From positions 1 through 28,394 of the IMG/VR virus record IMGVR_UViG_3300033153_004338: a stretch of 28,394 nt of DNA, one strand, 5' to 3'. Origin of the DNA: a virus. Positions 5,292 to 12,637 of this stretch are shown here, piece after piece. The position numbers were made by a program, and so were the translations under genes. The notes under the pieces are model-generated. The model made no database searches. It was not told the origin of the DNA and saw nothing but the letters and a program-made list of their open reading frames with translations. The first letter of the stretch is position 1, and the number at the start of each line of letters is the position of its first letter.

Positions 5292-5715
5292 ATATGAAGT
5301 TGAAAGTTCATTGCATGCAGATGGACACATAGAGTATAGAGAAGAGCGTGCTTTTTATAGTTCTTATGCAGAGGGCTACATGGATTGTTTTGATTTATTT
5401 CAAGCTTCAAAAAAAGTTAAAAAACAAGCAATAGTTATAGTACCAAACGAATACACAAACATTAACCAAGAAGCTTTTAATGAATGGATGACTTATAAGA
5501 AGTATAAAAACAAAGGCGCGATAACAAAAACGCTTAATATGCTAAATAAGTACGACTTCCAAACTCAACAAGAGATGGTAGATAAAAGCATAATGAACGA
5601 GTATAAAGGTCTATTCGAGCCTAAACAAAAAAGAAGCCGAACAGACAATAATGTAGATGTAGCTATGAGTTGGATAGACGACAATGTAGGAGAAACACAA
5701 TGCTTGATAAAGTAA
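5284..5715 (+). CDS. Phage replication protein, C-terminal-domain type
   Basis: The 143-aa product contains FNEWMTYKKYKNKGAITKTL followed by NMLNKYDFQTQQEMVDKSIM and EYKGLFEPK. This 'W..Y...K....T..L..L....I..SI...W.GLF.P' pattern is typical of the C-terminal part of phage replication initiators, where the helicase or loader is contacted. The N-terminal half is unfamiliar. With the separate winged-helix protein at 4513 it may form a split initiator. It overlaps the loader gene by 16 bases. Role inferred. Confidence 0.65.
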   Translation: MTRYEVESSLHADGHIEYREERAFYSSYAEGYMDCFDLFQASKKVKKQAIVIVPNEYTNINQEAFNEWMTYKKYKNKGAITKTLNMLNKYDFQTQQEMVDKSIMNEYKGLFEPKQKRSRTDNNVDVAMSWIDDNVGETQCLIK

Positions 5716-6254
5716 CATTCTCTCAAAACATGGCAGGGCTATGCGAAGTATATGATAGAAGCTTAACTAAAACACTTCAAAATATCTACTACGCAGTTCT
5801 AAAAGATATGCAAGATGATGATTTCAAACAAGCGATAAAAAGACTTTTACAAGAGAGAGTGTTTGCAACATTTCCAAAACCTGCTGAGATTTTAGAGTTA
5901 TCAAAAATAAAAAAAGTTGCAGTTGTTGAGGTTGATGTTAACCGAGAAAAAGCCAAAGAGTACATAAAGCTAGTCCACTCAATGAACGAAGCAGTATATC
6001 AACACCACATCAAAACAGGACACAGATTTGATGATTGTTTAAGAGCCGCGAAGTTTGAGAATGTGAGTGATGAGGTTAAAGCTATTCTGAATCAAGTAAA
6101 ACCGTATTATAATCACAAAGACTTAGTAGCCAACATAAGCAAGTACCAAACAACAAAAGAGGCTGAAAACGCTTTTATTCAAGCGATAGAACAGTCAGAT
6201 AGAAACGAACCGCTTGCTATTAATGGCGATGTTCGGAAAATGATAAAGGGGTAA
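5700..6254 (+). CDS. Putative replicative helicase loader
   Basis: ATG 5700 has GTAGGAG at good spacing inside the end of the previous gene; a longer frame starting at 5670 lacks this. The N-terminal 75 residues (AGLCEVYDRSLTKTLQNIYY, AVLKDMQDDDFKQAIKRLLQ, FATFPKPAEILEL) match the small helical domain of loader proteins such as lambda P and SPP1 G39P, which deliver host DnaB-type helicase to the origin. The rest is charged and helical. It follows two initiator-like genes, the expected order. No helicase or polymerase gene is visible, so the phage likely uses host replication machinery. Confidence 0.6.
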   Translation: MLDKVTFSQNMAGLCEVYDRSLTKTLQNIYYAVLKDMQDDDFKQAIKRLLQERVFATFPKPAEILELSKIKKVAVVEVDVNREKAKEYIKLVHSMNEAVYQHHIKTGHRFDDCLRAAKFENVSDEVKAILNQVKPYYNHKDLVANISKYQTTKEAENAFIQAIEQSDRNEPLAINGDVRKMIKG

Positions 6255-6257
6255 GAG

Positions 6258-6485
6258 ATGGCGAATATTATAGACAACAAATATCTTTCAATAATGAGTG
6301 GTGTTTACACCGGTCAAGCGGGAAATTGTTTTATAAGAATACAATTTTTTAACTATGCCATTTTTTTAGGAAATAATCCTAATGGATATGGAATGAGATT
6401 GTTTTTCTTTGCACCAAACAGAGATGATGATTGGAAGTGTAATAAGTTTGCGCTTGAAAACACATATAAAGGAGGCAAGTCATGA
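6258..6485 (+). CDS. Hypothetical protein (75 aa)
   Basis: ATG 6258 follows AAGGGGTAAGAG. The product is rich in aromatic residues with strands such as NCFIRIQFFNYAIFLG and MRLFFFAPNRDDDW, suggesting a small beta-sheet protein. It overlaps the next gene as ATGA and marks the start of an accessory micro-gene cluster. No family recognised. Confidence 0.6.
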   Translation: MANIIDNKYLSIMSGVYTGQAGNCFIRIQFFNYAIFLGNNPNGYGMRLFFFAPNRDDDWKCNKFALENTYKGGKS

Positions 6486-6733
6486 AACTAACAAAAAACC
6501 AACATGCAGACATATACAACCACTTAGAAAACATCTCAAAAATGAAACTAAACGATTTAAGAGCATTTGATGAGAAGTGGAATTTTAACAAGCCAGACTT
6601 AGACAGTAAGGTGTTTGACTTTGTGAATCGTGGAGTTGTGAGTCAGTTGGCATATCTTATGGAGATGTCGGAAATATCGCCGATGGCGGTTGCGAGTGAG
6701 ATGATTTTAGATGATGGGAGTATAGAAAGATGA
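6482..6733 (+). CDS. Hypothetical helical protein (83 aa)
   Basis: AGGAGGCAAGTC precedes ATG 6482. The chain is predicted almost entirely helical (DIYNHLENISKMKLNDLRAF, SQLAYLMEMSEISPMAVASE). It overlaps both neighbours as ATGA. No motif recognised. Confidence 0.6.
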   Translation: MKLTKNQHADIYNHLENISKMKLNDLRAFDEKWNFNKPDLDSKVFDFVNRGVVSQLAYLMEMSEISPMAVASEMILDDGSIER

Positions 6734-6885
6734 TAATATACACAAAAAGCAAAGATTACAAGATATGGGTAAAGACTGAAACTAAAAAGTTTCACATTCA
6801 GATGAACGGGAAGCCGACAAATAGAGATGAATACGACACGGCGGCTCTGGCTATTGTGGAGGCAGAAAATGCACTCAGAAACTAA
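6730..6885 (+). CDS. Small hypothetical protein (51 aa)
   Basis: ATG 6730 overlaps the previous stop (ATGA). The sequence MIIYTKSKDYKIWVKTETKK then FHIQMNGKPT, with a C-terminal helix, suggests a small beta-alpha fold similar to many short phage proteins. The gene overlaps the next start by 17 bases. Function unknown. Confidence 0.55.
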   Translation: MIIYTKSKDYKIWVKTETKKFHIQMNGKPTNRDEYDTAALAIVEAENALRN

Positions 6886-6991
6886 ATGCGACACACCATT
6901 CACAATGATAATAAAACTATGCGACTCTTGCACACTCAAAACTGAGAAGCGGGAAGATGTGGAGATAATGAAAAAAAAGGATAAACTTTGA
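6869..6991 (+). CDS. 40-aa cysteine-motif micro-protein, copy 1 of a tandem pair
   Basis: A strong GGAGG (6859-6863) precedes ATG 6869. The product begins MHSETKCDTPFTMIIKLCDS and continues CTLKTEK, giving Cys-x10-CxxC. The same pattern occurs in the next gene (KCNTPNTMIVDICKSCKRVT), so the two are paralogs from a tandem duplication, though the DNA has diverged strongly. The downstream half is shorter here. A metal-binding knuckle is likely. Confidence 0.55.
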   Translation: MHSETKCDTPFTMIIKLCDSCTLKTEKREDVEIMKKKDKL

Positions 6992-7152
6992 ATAAATGCA
7001 ACACCCCTAACACAATGATTGTAGATATTTGTAAGTCTTGCAAGAGAGTTACAAAAGAAAAAAGTAAAAATATTGCTACATATGCTCCCAATAAAAATAG
7101 AAAACTTGGGTGGGTGTGCAGTAAGCATTTATCTGTGAAGAGAGAGGTGTAA
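6988..7152 (+). CDS. 54-aa cysteine-motif micro-protein, copy 2 of a tandem pair
   Basis: Reading from TTG 6988, overlapping the previous stop (TTGA) and preceded by AAGGATAAACT, the protein reads MNKCNTPNTMIVDICKSCKR then VTKEKS. It shares CxTPxTMIxxxCxSC with copy 1 and adds a C-terminal W-V-C-S-K-H knuckle, which would complete a CxxC...CxxH zinc site that copy 1 lacks. Function unknown. Confidence 0.5.
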   Translation: MNKCNTPNTMIVDICKSCKRVTKEKSKNIATYAPNKNRKLGWVCSKHLSVKREV

Positions 7153-7155
7153 GAA

Positions 7156-7215
7156 ATGAGAAGCGATTATAAGTGTGATGGGTATGAGAATGTTAAACAG
7201 GGGAGATTGTTATGA
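7156..7215 (+). CDS. Possible 19-aa micro-protein
   Basis: This frame (MRSDYKCDGYENVKQGRLL) is linked by close spacing to the upstream gene and overlaps the next as ATGA. It carries the next gene's Shine-Dalgarno (GGGGAGA). It may only be a coupling leader. Confidence 0.3.
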   Translation: MRSDYKCDGYENVKQGRLL

Positions 7216-7712
7216 TTAGTTCAGGAAGCAAAAAAGAAATGCTGGTCATTGGGCTTGTAAATGCTCTTATAATAGTCTCAAAAGGTCAAGAAGCAAAACA
7301 AGACAAAGACCTAACCAAGCTAAACAACAAATCGCACAAGCAAAACAAAAAGATACGCTTGAAAATGGATGAACTTCAAAAGAAGTTGAGCGAGACACAG
7401 ACTAAGATGTATCACGAAAGTGGCGACCCTCGAAAGCTTGGAATGTGGGTGCGGTCAAAACTTGACTCAAAGATAACTAAAGTTTTAGGCGGGTTGAGAA
7501 AAGATACTTCTTTGGAGAGTTTGGCAATTCAGATTCTTTTTGCTAACTTTTGCGACAATAGGACTAAGCCGTTGCATGGTTCATATAAGTGGCTTGAAGA
7601 CGAAAAACAGCTAAATGATATATTTACACTACTTGAAGAAACAAATGCGGATACGGTTACTGAAAGCGTGTTTTACGATGCACTATCAGCAATAGCAATA
7701 ATAAAAGGTTGA
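7212..7712 (+). CDS. Hypothetical coiled-coil protein (166 aa)
   Basis: GGGGAGATTGTT precedes ATG 7212. Residues 1-25 form a hydrophobic helix, and 30-70 form a Lys/Gln-rich coiled coil (KIRLKMDELQKKLSETQTKM). A more globular C-terminal region follows, with SLESLAIQILFANFC and TESVFYDALSAIAIIKG. It ends 3 bases before the methyltransferase gene. I do not recognise a family. Confidence 0.6.
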   Translation: MISSGSKKEMLVIGLVNALIIVSKGQEAKQDKDLTKLNNKSHKQNKKIRLKMDELQKKLSETQTKMYHESGDPRKLGMWVRSKLDSKITKVLGGLRKDTSLESLAIQILFANFCDNRTKPLHGSYKWLEDEKQLNDIFTLLEETNADTVTESVFYDALSAIAIIKG

Positions 7713-7715
7713 GAG

Positions 7716-8768
7716 ATGTTTACATACAAATGGAATTTAAAAGATTTAGATAAAGTTGAGCCAAATGGATTTAAGGTGTTTAGTTGCTTTGCTGGTGGAG
7801 GCGGAAGCAGTCAAGGCTATAAAATGGCTGGTTATGATGTGATAGGGTGCAATGAGATAGACCCTCGACAAATGGAAATATACAAACATAACCTAAAGCC
7901 AAAGTATAGCTACCTAGAAGACATTAGAACTTTTAGACTTAGAGAAGATTTGCCGGGAGAACTTTTTGAACTTGATATCTTGGATGCTTCATTTCCTTGT
8001 AGTCTGTTTAGTAGTGCTAACCTAAAAGCAGATGATAAAAAAGGGAAAGAGGTTAAGTTTAGAGAGGGTCAAGCAACACAGACACTTGATGATTTAGCTT
8101 TTGAGACTATACACCTGGTAGATAAAATAAGGCCTAAAGTTTGTGTATTTGAAAATGTTAAAGGACTTTTAGACGAAAAAAATAAATGGTATGTAGAGCA
8201 AATATATAGTCAATTTGCTAATATTGGCTATAAAATTAATCATCATCTGATTAATTGTGCAGACCTGGGAGTGCCTCAAAAAAGACAAAGAGTTTTCTTT
8301 TTTGCTGTTCGTGAAGATGTTGAAGTGCCGACAGGTGACTTATTTGGAACAGAACCGACTATTGATTTAAACATTAAAGAGAGACATATACCGATTGGAA
8401 AAATAGACCAGGACAATAAAGGTAAAGGCCAAAGTGATGCAGTCAATGAGATAATGAAACACTACTTGCCTGGTGATAATGATTTAGGCGATATTTTTAT
8501 GAGAGTAGAGGGAGTGTGTAAAAACTTTAGTCATAAAATACTTACAAATAAAAGTATATGCAATACTTTAACGGCCGGTAGGGGCGATTTTATCAAGGTG
8601 GACCAGGACAATATTAAAATTTCAGACTATGAACTTTTACAAATAGGCTCATGGAGTCAAGACTATGACTTCAAAAAGCAAAAAGTTATCTATGTTTTAG
8701 GAATGAGTGTACCACCTTTAGCAATGTATAGAATATCAAAAGAGATAGAGAAGCAATGGCTAAGTTAA
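7716..8768 (+). CDS. C5-cytosine DNA methyltransferase
   Basis: The 350-aa enzyme has the canonical order of motifs. Motif I is FSCFAGGGGSSQGYKMAGYD (residues 22-41) for S-adenosylmethionine, motif IV is PCS at 94-96 with the catalytic Cys (Ser replaces the usual Gln), motif VI is ENV at 146-148, and motif VIII is QKRQRVFF at 188-195. A target-recognition region follows and the final helix supplies motif X. It methylates the C5 of cytosine within a short site, unknown here. There is no restriction enzyme next to it, so it is an orphan enzyme, likely protecting phage DNA from host restriction. It overlaps the NinG gene by 13 bases. Confidence 0.93.
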   Translation: MFTYKWNLKDLDKVEPNGFKVFSCFAGGGGSSQGYKMAGYDVIGCNEIDPRQMEIYKHNLKPKYSYLEDIRTFRLREDLPGELFELDILDASFPCSLFSSANLKADDKKGKEVKFREGQATQTLDDLAFETIHLVDKIRPKVCVFENVKGLLDEKNKWYVEQIYSQFANIGYKINHHLINCADLGVPQKRQRVFFFAVREDVEVPTGDLFGTEPTIDLNIKERHIPIGKIDQDNKGKGQSDAVNEIMKHYLPGDNDLGDIFMRVEGVCKNFSHKILTNKSICNTLTAGRGDFIKVDQDNIKISDYELLQIGSWSQDYDFKKQKVIYVLGMSVPPLAMYRISKEIEKQWLS

Positions 8769-9304
8769 AATCTTGCAAAATCTGCAAAGATAAATTCACA
8801 CCAATAAGACAACTCCAGCCCACATGCGAGGCTATGAGTTGCATGATAGAATATGCCAACAAGCACCTAAATAAAAAAGCCAAAGCCAAGAAGACACAAG
8901 CAAGACGGGAACTGAAAGCTTTTAATGAGAGTGATATTAAGATACTGAAAAAACTAGCACAAAAGCTTTTTAATCAGTTTATCAGACTAAGAGATAAAGA
9001 CTTGCCATGTGTGAGTTGTGGGAAGATAATAGGCATAAATGAGACTTCTCACGCATCGCATTATCGCCCTGCTACCAATTCAAGACTAAGATATGATGAG
9101 AGAAATGTTTTTAGAAGCTGTGTGAAGTGTAATGTGTTTTTGAGTTCAAACGCTATCAAGTATAGAGAGGCTTTAGTGATTAAGTTAGGCAGTGAAGTTG
9201 TTGAGGAACTTGATAATACTAATGAGCCTTATCGATATACGGCTGATGAATTGCAAGAGATTATTACGGAATATCGAGGAAAGTTAAAAGAATTTCAAGG
9301 TTAA
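8756..9304 (+). CDS. ninG: NinG (Rap) recombination endonuclease
   Basis: The protein starts with a CxxC...C finger (CKICKDKFTPIRQLQPTCEA) and a basic helix, then LAQKLFNQFIRLRDKDLPCV and SCGK, the ASHYRP motif (around residues 100-105) and RNVFRSCVKCNVFLSSNAIK. This is the arrangement of lambda NinG/Rap, a structure-specific nuclease that acts on branched recombination intermediates. The HxSHYRP and NxxxSCxxCN pieces form an HNH-like zinc nuclease centre. It complements ERF, the NinB-like protein and SSB. The start overlaps the methyltransferase gene. Confidence 0.9.
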   Translation: MAKLKSCKICKDKFTPIRQLQPTCEAMSCMIEYANKHLNKKAKAKKTQARRELKAFNESDIKILKKLAQKLFNQFIRLRDKDLPCVSCGKIIGINETSHASHYRPATNSRLRYDERNVFRSCVKCNVFLSSNAIKYREALVIKLGSEVVEELDNTNEPYRYTADELQEIITEYRGKLKEFQG

Positions 9305-9354
9305 GATAGGTTTAATGTCTTAAATGTTAAACTTGTTTTAACAAAGGAAATGAG

Positions 9355-9480
9355 ATGAAAAAATTTAAAATGCTTCAAGTCGAAGACGACACCCACAAAC
9401 AAATCAAAAAACAAGCTTTAGATAAAAACATGAGTATTAGAGAGTATATTAAATACTTGGCAAATAAGGATAAAAAATGA
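9355..9480 (+). CDS. Second small ribbon-helix-helix protein
   Basis: The 41-aa protein has a strand (KKFKMLQVEDD), then helix A (HKQIKKQALDKN) and helix B (SIREYIKYLANKDK), the RHH order as at 1898, although the sequences share little else. AAAGGAAATGAG precedes ATG 9355 and a 50-bp AT-rich gap lies upstream, containing TTAAAT/TTAAAC stretches that could be operator half-sites. Likely a DNA-binding regulator of the local micro-gene operon. Confidence 0.65.
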   Translation: MKKFKMLQVEDDTHKQIKKQALDKNMSIREYIKYLANKDKK

Positions 9481-9563
9481 CTCTAAAACAAGAAATCGCC
9501 AAAGCAATAAAAGACTGTAAGAGAATGAAGCTTGATTTAAAGATGATTAAACTTATGAGATAA
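9477..9563 (+). CDS. Possible 28-aa basic helical peptide
   Basis: ATG 9477 overlaps the RHH stop (ATGA). The peptide MTLKQEIAKAIKDCKRMKLD... is a basic amphipathic helix. It is tightly coupled to the gene before it and followed by GGAAG for the next. Little else can be said. Confidence 0.35.
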   Translation: MTLKQEIAKAIKDCKRMKLDLKMIKLMR

Positions 9564-9573
9564 GGAAGAAAGC

Positions 9574-9699
9574 ATGAGAATCTACCAAGACATCATTATG
9601 ATAGTGATAGGGTTTTTTATTGGCGCTTATACTATGATTGCTATCGCAGAGATTAAAGAGCATGATAGCGATGAAGAAATGATTAGATTAACGAGATAA
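9574..9699 (+). CDS. 41-aa single-pass membrane protein
   Basis: GGAAGAAAGC precedes ATG 9574. Residues 5-24 (QDIIMIVIGFFIGAYTMIAI) form one transmembrane helix, followed by an acidic tail. Small inner-membrane phage proteins of this type often alter host envelope or superinfection, but no function is shown here. Confidence 0.6.
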   Translation: MRIYQDIIMIVIGFFIGAYTMIAIAEIKEHDSDEEMIRLTR

Positions 9700-9710
9700 G
9701 GGAAGAGAAG

Positions 9711-10175
9711 ATGAATCCTATTAACTGCACCCATTTAGCAAAACACACAGACCCCCACAATGCAAAAAAGATTCTAGGCATTGTAAGAAACAGAGGCATT
9801 AAAATTCTTTTGAAATACGGATATTCAAAAGTCACAAAGTTTGATGGGCATATTTACTATTCCAAAGTAAAAACATCTTTTGTAGACATTAAAGAAGCAA
9901 TCTCTTTAGTAGAGGAAATTCAAAAAAATCCATATTGGAGAGTGAAAGAATATGATTATCAAGAGAGTATTGATGTTCTTGAACTTGTTTTAGCAGATAG
10001 AATCAAGTATGGGGACAAAGTGCCTGACACTACTGATACATACAGAGAGCATTATCACGCAGTACCTCAACATGAAAGCAAGATTAACAACAGAGTCAAA
10101 AGAGTTGCTTGTAAAAGAGTCAGAAAGAAAGTGTTTTTGAGTAAGTTTTCAGAAGCTACGATTGTTTGGAGATAG
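9711..10175 (+). CDS. Hypothetical protein (154 aa)
   Basis: GGGAAGAGAAG precedes ATG 9711. The product has a His/Cys-containing N-terminus (CTHLAKHTDPHN), a central mixed region (DGHIYYSKVKTSF) and a very basic C-terminus (NNRVKRVACKRVRKKVF). The basic tail suggests nucleic-acid contact. It is followed closely by the DUF3310 gene. No family recognised. Confidence 0.6.
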   Translation: MNPINCTHLAKHTDPHNAKKILGIVRNRGIKILLKYGYSKVTKFDGHIYYSKVKTSFVDIKEAISLVEEIQKNPYWRVKEYDYQESIDVLELVLADRIKYGDKVPDTTDTYREHYHAVPQHESKINNRVKRVACKRVRKKVFLSKFSEATIVWR

Positions 10176-10177
10176 TA

Positions 10178-10474
10178 ATGAATCAAGATGAACAAAGTAA
10201 ACAAAAAAGAGAATTTGAGACTGATAGTGAGTTGACTTATGAAGAAGCTAAAAAGCCTATTCATGGAGTTAAAGACAATGTAAATCCAAGCCATTACACA
10301 GAGATGGCGATAAGCCCACATGAGTATAATAAAGCAAACGGCATATCTTGGAATGAAGCTCAGGTTATCAAGTATGTTTCGAGATGGAAAGCTAAGAATG
10401 GTAAAGAAGATCTCTTGAAAGCGTTGTGGTATCTGAATGACTTGATTGATGGCTTGGAAGATGGAAGCGTATAA
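10178..10474 (+). CDS. DUF3310 (SaV-like) protein
   Basis: The motif VNPSHYTEMAISPHEYNKAN, then ISWNEAQVIKYVSRWKAKNG and KEDLLKALWYLNDLI (residues 35-90), is diagnostic of DUF3310. These small phage proteins are often labelled nucleotide kinase-like and are associated with nucleotide metabolism or replication, without proven chemistry. ATG 10178 is chosen because GGAGATAGTA precedes it. The acidic N-terminal 30 residues are probably disordered. Confidence 0.85.
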   Translation: MNQDEQSKQKREFETDSELTYEEAKKPIHGVKDNVNPSHYTEMAISPHEYNKANGISWNEAQVIKYVSRWKAKNGKEDLLKALWYLNDLIDGLEDGSV

Positions 10475-10556
10475 GTTTTTCGTAATTGCCAACACTGTCA
10501 CGCAGATAGTGTGGTTTTCGATTTGGTATATTGATAGAAAAAAGGAGATAAGATGA
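10461..10556 (+). CDS. 31-aa membrane micro-protein
   Basis: ATG 10461 lies inside the end of the DUF3310 gene behind a GGAAG. The product is a single amphipathic to hydrophobic helix with three Trp/Tyr-rich turns (TVTQIVWFSIWYID) and a basic end. It overlaps the next start (ATGA). Placement in a pair with the next membrane peptide suggests a two-component membrane element, which is inference. Confidence 0.45.
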   Translation: MEAYKFFVIANTVTQIVWFSIWYIDRKKEIR

Positions 10557-10651
10557 ATTTTGTTATGATAGTATTACATATAGTGGCGGTGGTTTTCTTT
10601 CTGCCTGCTTTATTTGTAACAATACCATTGCACTTTATATTAAATAAGTAG
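10553..10651 (+). CDS. 32-aa membrane micro-protein
   Basis: AAAAAAGGAGATAAG precedes ATG 10553, an excellent ribosome site. Almost the whole chain is one transmembrane helix (MIVLHIVAVVFFLPALFVTI). It is coupled to the membrane peptide before it. Function unknown. Confidence 0.55.
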   Translation: MNFVMIVLHIVAVVFFLPALFVTIPLHFILNK

Positions 10652-10666
10652 CAAGAGAAGAAATTG

Positions 10667-10927
10667 ATGTTAAGTTTAATTGACATATATTACCAACTAT
10701 CTGAAATCATGGAAGATGATACAGAGATTTTAATATGTGCGATTAAAGAATTAACAAACACTAAAAAGAAAAACGCAGAGTTGAGGAACAGGCTTGAAAA
10801 GCTTAATTTAGATACAATAGCAGAAGAACTTAACGAGCTTTACGATATTGAGATTAAAGTTTTGAAGAGATTTTGCTTTAATAAGAAGAAAGTCGGATGT
10901 CAAACAGAGATTTGGGATTTTTTGTAA
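10667..10927 (+). CDS. Hypothetical helical protein (86 aa)
   Basis: ATG 10667 follows GAGAAGAAATTG; an adjacent TTG at 10664 is also possible. The chain is helical with a short coiled coil (ELTNTKKKNAELRNRLEKLN) and a Cys-containing C-terminus (RFCFNKKKVGC). It precedes the methyltransferase gene by 10 bases. No family recognised. Confidence 0.6.
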   Translation: MLSLIDIYYQLSEIMEDDTEILICAIKELTNTKKKNAELRNRLEKLNLDTIAEELNELYDIEIKVLKRFCFNKKKVGCQTEIWDFL

Positions 10928-10937
10928 TGGAGAAGAA

Positions 10938-12158
10938 ATGAAAATAATAATCAAGCAAACAAGTGAGTTAATACCCTATGCTAACAATACTAGGACTCAC
11001 TCAGATGAGCAAGTGCAACAGATAGCAAGTAGCATAAAAGAGTTTGGATTTACAAATCCTGTCTTGCTTGATGAAAACAACGGTGTTATTGCAGGTCATG
11101 GTCGCATAATGGCGGCGAAACTACTCTTACTTGATGAAATACCCACGATTACATTAAAAGGGCTTACAGAGGCTCAAATCAAAGCGTATATAATTGCAGA
11201 TAACAAACTTGCTTTAAATGCGGGTTGGGATGAAGAACTTTTAAAGCTCGAAATCGAGGGTTTAATGGAGATGAGTTTTGATATAGACTTGCTCGGTTTC
11301 AGCCTTGACGAACTAAACGACCTTGACATTGATTTAGACGGCACTGACTTAGAGTTAGATGAAGACAAAGCAGACGAAGTTCCAGAACTTGAAGAGAAAC
11401 CTTGTATAAAAAGAGGGGACTTGATTGAACTTGGAATGAATTTTCAACACAGAGTGCTTTGCGGAGATAGTACGAGTGAAGAGGATGTTGCTAGGCTTAT
11501 GGATGGCAAAAAGGCTGATATGGTTTTTACTGATCCTCCTTATGGTGTTAGTTATTCAAACAATATGAATGATAATCATGAAGTAATAAAAAACGATGAT
11601 GTGTTTCTTGATGAATGGATACCACTTGTTCAGAAATATAGCAAAGGTTTTATATTTATGTGGACATCATACCAAGTTTTAGGAAAATGGCTTGAAATAA
11701 CTAGACCATTTGGAAAATTATCAAATATGGTAATATGGGCTAAAGGTGGTGGCGGACTCGGAGATTTAAAAGGAGCTTTTGCAACAGACTACGAAATAGC
11801 TCTTGTTTGGAATAGAAAAGCACAATTATCAGATAAGAGAATAGGTAGCGTATGGAGTGTTAGTAAAGATGGGGGAGCAAGTTATGTTCATCCAACACAG
11901 AAGCCCGTTGAGCTAATGGAAAAAGGTATTTTTAACTGCTCTAAAACTAAAAATATTATAATGGATTTATTTCTCGGAAGTGGAACAACACTCATAGCAA
12001 GTGAAAACCTAACTCGCAAATGTTACGGAATGGAACTAGACGAAAAATACGCACAAGTAGTAATCCAACGATACTGCGACTATACATCAATAGACACAAT
12101 AAAGATAAACGGCAAAGAAGTATCATGGAGTGAATACAAAGAGGAAAACACTAAGTAA
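10938..12158 (+). CDS. ParB-like domain fused to beta-class adenine/N4-cytosine DNA methyltransferase
   Basis: Residues 1-110 match the ParB/Srx N-terminal domain, with GHGRIMAAKLL at 53-63 as the nucleotide-binding motif. The methyltransferase domain follows: DPPY at 199-202, HPTQKP at 318-323, and motif I DLFLGSGTT at 343-351. DPPY before the S-adenosylmethionine motif marks the beta class (N6-adenine or N4-cytosine). An acidic linker (residues 110-152) joins the domains. Such fusions are common next to phage terminase genes and may mark phage DNA for protection or packaging. Its stop overlaps the small terminase start, linking the two in translation. No restriction partner is present. Confidence 0.93.
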   Translation: MKIIIKQTSELIPYANNTRTHSDEQVQQIASSIKEFGFTNPVLLDENNGVIAGHGRIMAAKLLLLDEIPTITLKGLTEAQIKAYIIADNKLALNAGWDEELLKLEIEGLMEMSFDIDLLGFSLDELNDLDIDLDGTDLELDEDKADEVPELEEKPCIKRGDLIELGMNFQHRVLCGDSTSEEDVARLMDGKKADMVFTDPPYGVSYSNNMNDNHEVIKNDDVFLDEWIPLVQKYSKGFIFMWTSYQVLGKWLEITRPFGKLSNMVIWAKGGGGLGDLKGAFATDYEIALVWNRKAQLSDKRIGSVWSVSKDGGASYVHPTQKPVELMEKGIFNCSKTKNIIMDLFLGSGTTLIASENLTRKCYGMELDEKYAQVVIQRYCDYTSIDTIKINGKEVSWSEYKEENTK

Positions 12159-12637
12159 TGGCAAGACCAAGCAAATATAATTGGGAAGCAATAGAGGTAG
12201 CTTATGAGGGCGGACTTGATAGCGATTCTATTGTAAAAAAGTTTGGCATAACTAAAAAGCAATTAACTAATAAAGTAGCACTAAAAGGGTGGAAAATAAA
12301 AGGTTATATAAAATCCGACATTGAGGGGATAAGTGCCAGTTTAGGGTCACTTAGTAAAGTTAGCACAAAACACCCTGAGCTAGAGAGTCTTATTGTATTA
12401 AAAATAGACACTACCATTGAGGATAATGCGCTAATAGAAAACAATAGGAAGTTAGCAAAATTAGCGCAGGGGATTATTATTAAAAATAAAGATAATTTTA
12501 ATCATTCAAACATAAGAAATCTAACAGGAGCGATTAAAGACATAGAGAGTGTAGCGAATCCTCAAACAGCCAAAATGGATATAACTCAAAACCAAGCTAC
12601 AGCAGTAACCATAGAAGCAAAAGAGCCTGACTTCTAA
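12158..12637 (+). CDS. terS: Terminase small subunit
   Basis: The 159-aa protein starts MARPSKYNWEAIEVAYEGGL with an HTH (SIVKKFGITKKQLTNKVALK), typical of small terminase DNA-recognition domains. A central helical oligomerisation region and an Ala/Thr-rich C-terminal tail follow. It overlaps the large subunit start by one base, the standard terS-terL pairing. It recognises the packaging start and recruits the large subunit; which site is used (cos or pac) cannot be read here. Confidence 0.85.
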   Translation: MARPSKYNWEAIEVAYEGGLDSDSIVKKFGITKKQLTNKVALKGWKIKGYIKSDIEGISASLGSLSKVSTKHPELESLIVLKIDTTIEDNALIENNRKLAKLAQGIIIKNKDNFNHSNIRNLTGAIKDIESVANPQTAKMDITQNQATAVTIEAKEPDF

